Shown: piece after piece, positions 59,001 through 64,000 of the stretch
Position numbering within the stretch: the stretch's first letter is position 1
How the letters are laid out: every line of letters starts with the position of its first letter
Assembly: GCF_033807715.1 (NCBI RefSeq)
Contig: NC_084587.1
Coordinates: 13,063,017-13,127,016 of the forward strand
DNA length: 64,000 bases
Direction of reading: 5' to 3'
Source: Cololabis saira
Taxonomy: Eukaryota > Chordata > Actinopteri > Beloniformes > Belonidae
Position numbers and translations under genes: made by a program
Notes under the pieces: generated by a model
What the model was told of the DNA's origin: nothing
Database searches by the model: none
What the model saw: the letters and a program-made list of their open reading frames with translations, nothing else

Positions 59001-61690
59001 TGACATTTAAATGAATGTTCAATATTCAGTGTTCTGTAATCCTGTGTATTTCTAGTGGGACTTTATCTATTTGTTTTATTTAAAAATCTAGTTACTGATC
59101 TATAGCTGGTAATTTCATTCATCTAACAATAGTTGTACTGCTATCTGTGAACTAATTGGAAGACCTTTATACCTTATTCCTAAACTTTTAAAATATAATA
59201 TCTCCTTTGATTAATTCATTTTGCTTGTTTGAACACTGAAAGTAGGATTATATGTAAAGATGATTTACAATGTAAAAATAACTAGCTGTTTTCACTATTT
59301 CAGCACTTGTTTCCATATTAAAATTTGTCAATAGTCTGACCTCACAACTGCCACTTCGAGACACATGCCTGAGCGGTCATATGCTTTCACTCACACTTGT
59401 TTTGACCTCAACTTCAAAGCAGAGCCAAAGCTCTTAGTCTAAAATGGATGGTCTGGATGTTGTTCTCTCCTGTTGACCGTGTCATGTCGTTAAGATGCAC
59501 ACCGTCATTAGCTGATGGTGTCGTCATCCATTACAGAGAAAAAGAACGACAGCAAAGCTGTGGGGGAAATGTTTCTAGTTTCAGTACGTCTCGATCATCT
59601 GAAGGACAATTCCACTTCCTTTCTTGCTCTGCCAGTACATATTGGTAACTCACAAAACTGAAGGTATATTTTGATCCGACATCTGCTTCATTATTATTTT
59701 TTTTTAATTGGGTAACAAGTGCTTAAAATAAAGTTATTGTGTTAAAAAAAAATATTTTTCACATACATAAATGTTTCAATAAATCACATGCTTCTTCTGG
59801 TGCTCAACACTTTGTATTTCCTGTTGTCATATTGCACTTTAAGAGGGATGACTACAGATCCCACCGTATTTCACCTAAAGGCTGTTAACTTATGTTTCAG
59901 ACAGCCAAAATTCGCACTGTGTAAAGGGGATCGGGGGTGGGAGCTCCCTGTGGCAGATGGAGAATCTAAGGTTAAGCTGCTAAATGCCAGACGGGATCAT
60001 AACAAACTGCAGGGCTGTTAGGTAATTGTGTTTCCTTTGTATAATAATTGTAATTATACAGAGAGCACAACTGCCAGCGTATTTTGAAGATGGCCTCTAC
60101 TTCACAAAAGGCAGCCAGGCAATGGGTGCATGTACATAATTTAGAAGATTGCAAACGTCTGGTGGAAAATCAACTTCTTATTGATAATCATGAGGACATG
60201 CAGAGACAATGCAATTTCTTTAACTTGCATTTTCTTTGGAGGTCATTACATTTTTACTGGGAGCCTAATTCGTGGTTATTGTGCAGAGGTTGCGCAAGCT
60301 CGACTATGTTGACACAGAAATCATACTATGCTTTGAAGTAATACATCTTTTTTTCTTCAGAAAAAAAAAGAACTTGCAAAAAGAAATATACAGAAATTCA
60401 GCAACTGAAAACATTTTCTTTGTAACAGTTACAGCCACAAATTGCTCTATTATCGAGCCTATGCACTTATGGCACATTTGGTCCAATCTAGCATCTTTGG
60501 TTTTCTTTATATTTTTCATTTACTTCAATGAGAAATGTCTTAAGGTAAAGAGAAGATGAGAAGCAATAATGAAGACACTGGAGGGTTGGCTATAGGATTA
60601 AGCCCTCGGCAATTTTTCATGCTTTCACATGAGGCTGCTTTGAAGTGACTATGCATTTTTGAAATTGAAACTTAAAAAATAAAATAGTCAAAAGAGCTTT
60701 AAATAGCGCTATCTGTCGGTTTTGTACTATGTAGTCAAAAGCAAAATATAAATCCCTAAAGCACAGACAAAACTAAAGGTAATACCAAGGTTGGTAGTTT
60801 TAAATAAATAAATGACTGCAACAGTAGAGAAACATATTGGTGGTCACATGGCCACCTACTGAGAGTGGTTGTCAAATTTATCTATGCGACTCCATGATCA
60901 ATTAGCATGACTGATGAAGATAGTTCATCGTCGCTATGGATCCTACTGATGCCAGGAAAGGTGGGAAGACAGCATCTCCTCCTGTAATGTCAAGGTTTTG
61001 TTTCCCTCTTATCTAAACTTGAAAATAGAAGTATTTTCTATTCCCGCTCTTTTTTTTCCTCGTGATTCTCTATACCTGCTGTCTGTGTGTGTGGAGGGGG
61101 GGTGTTGGGGGGGGATTACCTAGCACAAGACATGTAAGACATAGTCCCAATTCATTGTCTTTGAAAGTTAATGGGAGAAACCTGACTGAGCTAGTAGTGA
61201 TTCAATAGAAGTTCACAGCAAAATGAAAGTGAACTTTCAGAAATATTTACGTTATGTCTTTGCGCTAATATTATGTGGCAAGCAATTACATCTGTATTCA
61301 GAATGACTAGCCTAGCCATAATTGAAAATGACAGAATTCCTGGCTACAGCACAGTTTTATTAAATGAAGAATGCCATACAACTTTTTTTATACTTGGCAA
61401 GACTGAACAATGAATACCAATTGCCTGAGATGACCCAGTCACATGGATGAAACACAACTGTGATGATAAACATATGTTACAGCATTATTATTGAAATTCA
61501 CTAGTTCTGTGCTGATATGATGGTGGGAAAATCGTGAACATGTGTTAAATTATAAATGTCACTTAATTTAAATTGGACATCTGATTGTTAACATGTATGC
61601 AGAATGATACTCATTTGCTTTTAGGACAGAGCCTTTAAAGGATGCCCTTTTCTGCCTCGCACAATGCAACTCTAAAAAACGGAAAACAGC
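53066..61690. other. Intronic DNA between the LINE and the lrrtm1 promoter, nothing recognised
   Basis: No paired transposon ends, alpha-catenin exon or recognisable open frame were found in about 8.6 kb. This contrasts with 22-53 kb, where I identified at least ten elements. The stretch 54420-54780 is less AT-rich and could be a regulatory element. A G-run segment (gtgtgtgtggaggggggg and similar) lies at about 61082-61116. Confidence 0.45.
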
Positions 61691-61741
61691 ATTCCTACAG
61701 CAACGTCAAAAGAGACCCAATTCATTACAGTCAGTGAGATT

Positions 61742-61767
61742 GGAGGGTGGGGGGGTGGGGTGGGGGT
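61742..61767 (+). promoter_or_regulatory. Canonical G-quadruplex motif
   Basis: Four G-tracts of 3, 7, 4 and 5 bases (61745-61747, 61749-61755, 61757-61760, 61762-61766) are separated by single T residues. Single-base loops give the most stable class of predicted G-quadruplex. It lies on the lrrtm1 sense strand about 1.35 kb before the start codon. Whether it lies before or after the transcription start is unknown. Confidence 0.75.
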
Positions 61768-61873
61768 TCATTAAAGCTTTTGGTTTAAGCCAAACCCATT
61801 CTGAATATGTAAATATCTGTGGCACAGAGAAAAGCACAGCCAGAGAAAATCAAGGATGGAGGATGCGAGAAAA

Positions 61874-61978
61874 AAAAAGGGGAGGAGGAGGAGGAGGAGG
61901 AGGAGGGGAGCTGCATGAACAAGTGAGTGAGCGATCAAGGGAAAGAGAGCAAGAGAGTGAGGGAGAGAGAGAGAGAGC
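61874..61978. repeat. GGA and GA purine repeats
   Basis: A (GGA)n run at about 61882-61906 is followed by gtgag and gaga repeats to 61978, giving an almost pure purine strand with possible triplex or GAGA-type character in the probable lrrtm1 leader or promoter. Confidence 0.85.
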
Positions 61979-63075
61979 ACTCTGAATTGTGAGTGGCTTA
62001 CGACACTCAGTGAACAGAAGGTGCTTCTGCATGCGCTGTCAGTGTACTGGTCTGCTGCAAGGGATTGCGCGCTCCTTTGCTTCCCACATTTACTGCCCTG
62101 CCTGCCTACCAGCACCAGCCTTCAGCAGCCTCTTCCAGCTGGCTGAGAAAAGCAAGGGAGTGAACGAAACCTGCGAGCCACAGGGGATGCGAGCTGCCTC
62201 TAAACCGATATGAACCATTGAGATGACAAGGAATACTGTTACACAAGAAAACAGTGAACAGGCTTCATCCTCTTTAATTTCTTTTTCTGTCCTCGCTTCC
62301 GACACCGAAAGAACGATAAACAGCTTGAATGGATTTAAACATTACAAGACAGTGATTTCTTCCTGAGATGGATGATAATACATTTCGACAGATCTGCTGA
62401 AACTTAAGCGGAGAGAAGAGAAGGAAAAGAACAGGACAGATATTTTGAAAAATTTTCCAGTGGTCTTTTTTTCCTTTTTATGGTTGTCTCTACGTCCCTC
62501 TGATCATTGCAGCAGAGGACTGCGGAGGAGCAAAAGAGACAGAGCTCATGCATGCAGACAGGGGAACTTGCACTTCCTATCATCTCGCTGAAAGCTACTT
62601 GGATTCCTTCTCTTTCTGGCTCTTTCACTTGAAAAGAACTAAGACATTGTAAGCCTGCCAAGGATCTGGTGTCCGCTGAAAAGAGAGAAACACTGGGGGG
62701 GGCAGAATTTGTACCACAGTGGGGTCTTTTTTAGATGCGTATACATAATTAGTGTCGGGGTACAAAGCAAGAAGCTGAATGGAGATTGTCAGCTTTTGGA
62801 TAGGGGTGAGTCGGAATCTTTTCGAATAAGACTGATTGGTGAGGACAATTTTATTTTTCATCCCCTCTACTCTCCATTGACTGCCTGATATCGAACATGA
62901 GCAACAAGACTTGATCTGTATTCTTTGCATTTTTGGACTCCCTCCGTGGACTGAGTAAAAGTAATATACTAGTGTCTGCAACCGAAATACCAGGAACTAA
63001 AATAAATAGTTTATTTAAATATGATGTGATGCATATGATCCAATAGCTGAAAAAAACAATATCCAGAGTGATTCA

Positions 63076-63360
63076 ATGGACATTTTCTCCCTTACATTCC
63101 TGGATATTTATGCTAATGGATTTCCTCCTAATTGGACTGTACTTAAAGTGGCCACTGAAGAAGCCCCCTGGGTTGATACTGTGTTCATTGGGCATTTTTC
63201 TAAGAACCGTTACCTTGGTAGAAGGGGTTTGTCCAAAGCTGTGCCGCTGCGACAGCAAGCTGCTGTATTGCGAGGGGCTAAACCTCACAGACATTCCCCG
63301 CAATCTAAGCAGTGCCATGGGCCTGTCAATGAGAGAGAACAACTTGACCGAGTTGCGTGA
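63076..63360 (+). other. Upstream ORF overlapping the lrrtm1 start
   Basis: An ATG at 63076 opens a 94-codon frame shifted by +1 relative to lrrtm1, ending at 63360, 245 nt inside the coding sequence. It lies 40 nt before the lrrtm1 start. Its start context (ttcaATGg) is weak at -3 but has G at +4, about as good as the lrrtm1 start (gctaATGg). If it is in the mature mRNA it would reduce lrrtm1 translation. The peptide itself resembles nothing and is probably not a functional protein. Confidence 0.45.
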
Positions 63361-64000
63361 AGGCCAACTGGCTGGTCTGTCACAGCTAACCTGGCTTTAT
63401 CTAGATCACAACAGCATTGACATTGTAGAGGAGGGTGCATTTGACAGGCTAAGACGAGTCAAGGAGTTGGACCTGAGCAGCAACCGGATTGAGAGTCTGC
63501 CAAATGGTACCTTTAGACCCCTTCCAAACCTGCGTATCCTGGACCTCTCATACAACAGACTGCAGGCACTCGAGCCTGACCTGTTCCATGGCCTTAGAAA
63601 GCTTACCAATTTGCATTTGCGCTACAATACTCTCAAATCTGTGCCAGTGAGGATTTTTCAAGACTGCAGGAGCATGCAATTTCTGGACTTGGGATACAAC
63701 CAGCTGCAGAGCCTGGCACGAAACTCCTTTGCTGGCCTCTTCAAGCTGACCGAGTTGCATCTTGAGCACAATGAGCTGGTCAAAGTCAACCTTGCCCACT
63801 TCCCCCGCCTCATCTCTTTACGTACTCTGTACATGCACAACAATCGTGCCACCATTGTTGTCAATACCTTAGAGTGGACATGGCATTATTTAGACAAGAT
63901 TGACCTGTCAGCCAATGAAATTGAGTACATTGAGTCACATGTTTTTGAGAGCACCCCCAACCTTAAAGTGCTGATGCTCGACTCCAATCGTTTGACCTCT
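63116..64000 (+). CDS. lrrtm1: lrrtm1, leucine-rich repeat transmembrane neuronal 1 (5' 295 codons)
   Basis: LRRTM1 is a postsynaptic single-pass adhesion protein of excitatory synapses that binds presynaptic neurexins and organises the synapse. The frame starts [12 protein letters not shown], like mammalian MDFLLLGLCLYW, with a hydrophobic signal segment ([11 protein letters not shown], residues 19-29). The N-terminal cysteine cap [14 protein letters not shown] (residues 39-52) follows, then a run of 24-residue leucine-rich repeats such as [36 protein letters not shown] and [46 protein letters not shown] segments and AHFPRLISL favour LRRTM1 over LRRTM2 and 3. NGT at 130 is a glycosylation sequon. 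An in-frame ATG two codons upstream (63110) is possible but less family-like. The C-terminal cap, transmembrane helix and ECEV tail lie beyond the window. Confidence 0.96.
   Translation, partial: MDFLLIGLYLKWPLKKPPGLILCSLGIFLRTVTLVEGVCPKLCRCDSKLLYCEGLNLTDIPRNLSSAMGLSMRENNLTELREGQLAGLSQLTWLYLDHNSIDIVEEGAFDRLRRVKELDLSSNRIESLPNGTFRPLPNLRILDLSYNRLQALEPDLFHGLRKLTNLHLRYNTLKSVPVRIFQDCRSMQFLDLGYNQLQSLARNSFAGLFKLTELHLEHNELVKVNLAHFPRLISLRTLYMHNNRATIVVNTLEWTWHYLDKIDLSANEIEYIESHVFESTPNLKVLMLDSNRLTS

Larger units (their letters stand above)
61700..63115 (+). promoter_or_regulatory. lrrtm1: Probable lrrtm1 promoter and 5' UTR
   Basis: The composition changes here from AT-rich intron to a mixed, purine-rich and partly GC-rich sequence ahead of the lrrtm1 start codon. 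It holds a G-quadruplex motif (61745-61766), a GGA/GA repeat (61874-61978), and a segment with gcatgcgctgtc and attgcgcgctcc (62030-62080) that resembles NRF1-type promoter motifs. An in-frame stop at 63044-63046 shows that the coding sequence does not extend further left without splicing. In mammals LRRTM1 has a non-coding first exon, and its promoter region also starts short CTNNA2 transcripts on the other strand. I cannot place a transcription start here. Confidence 0.5.

Overview
The window is nuclear DNA from a ray-finned (teleost) fish. Two short exons on the minus strand match alpha-catenin almost residue for residue, and a leucine-rich-repeat gene on the plus strand runs off the right edge. 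The rest is intronic DNA full of teleost-type DNA transposons, microsatellites and a broken LINE. The residues TGRKEKGDPLN in the 81-nt exon and DHISDSFLETN and AAKSGNEKEV in the 153-nt exon identify ctnna2 (alpha-N-catenin) rather than ctnna1. The plus-strand gene is lrrtm1, which in other vertebrates lies antisense inside a ctnna2 intron. The same nested layout is kept here.

Layout. 1-1418: remnant of a BED-finger hAT transposon with AT-rich repeats. 4084-4872: complete hAT-type MITE. 6396-6548 and 20845-20925: two consecutive in-frame, phase-0 ctnna2 exons separated by a 14.3-kb intron that holds a 611-bp MITE (14700-15310) and SINE/LINE-tail fragments. 20926-64000: part of the large ctnna2 intron that hosts lrrtm1. 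It carries a piggyBac-like element filled by a GGAA array (22082-22904), a hAT derivative inside an AT microsatellite (25170-25786), an inverted second copy of the 0.79-kb MITE (28067-28851), a mariner-like fold-back element (34417-34779), two copies of a TTCC-array-bearing MITE (37512-38349 and 45731-46125), a 1.17-kb MITE with hairpins and a nested fold-back element (39690-40863), a Tc1-like transposase relic (43.7-44.5 kb), a PIF/Harbinger derivative with a Myb-like ORF (46524-47788), and a broken L2-like LINE (48.3-53.06 kb) split by a 1.6-kb hAT element. From 53.07 to 61.7 kb I recognise nothing. 61.7-63.1 kb is the probable promoter and 5' UTR of lrrtm1, with a strong G-quadruplex motif and an overlapping uORF. 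The lrrtm1 coding sequence starts at 63116 and is cut by the window after 295 codons.

How the parts relate. Alpha-N-catenin links cadherins to actin in neurons, and LRRTM1 is a postsynaptic adhesion protein. In mammals the LRRTM1/CTNNA2 pair is also connected by bidirectional transcription near the LRRTM1 promoter. The most interesting structural points are: GGAA/TTCC arrays carried inside terminal-inverted-repeat transposons of two unrelated superfamilies that share the same 17-bp variant block; and a pair of nearly identical inverted MITEs flanking the two ctnna2 exons, which could favour back-splicing into a 234-nt circle whose exon reading frame has no stop. No tRNA, rRNA, CRISPR or prokaryotic feature was seen.
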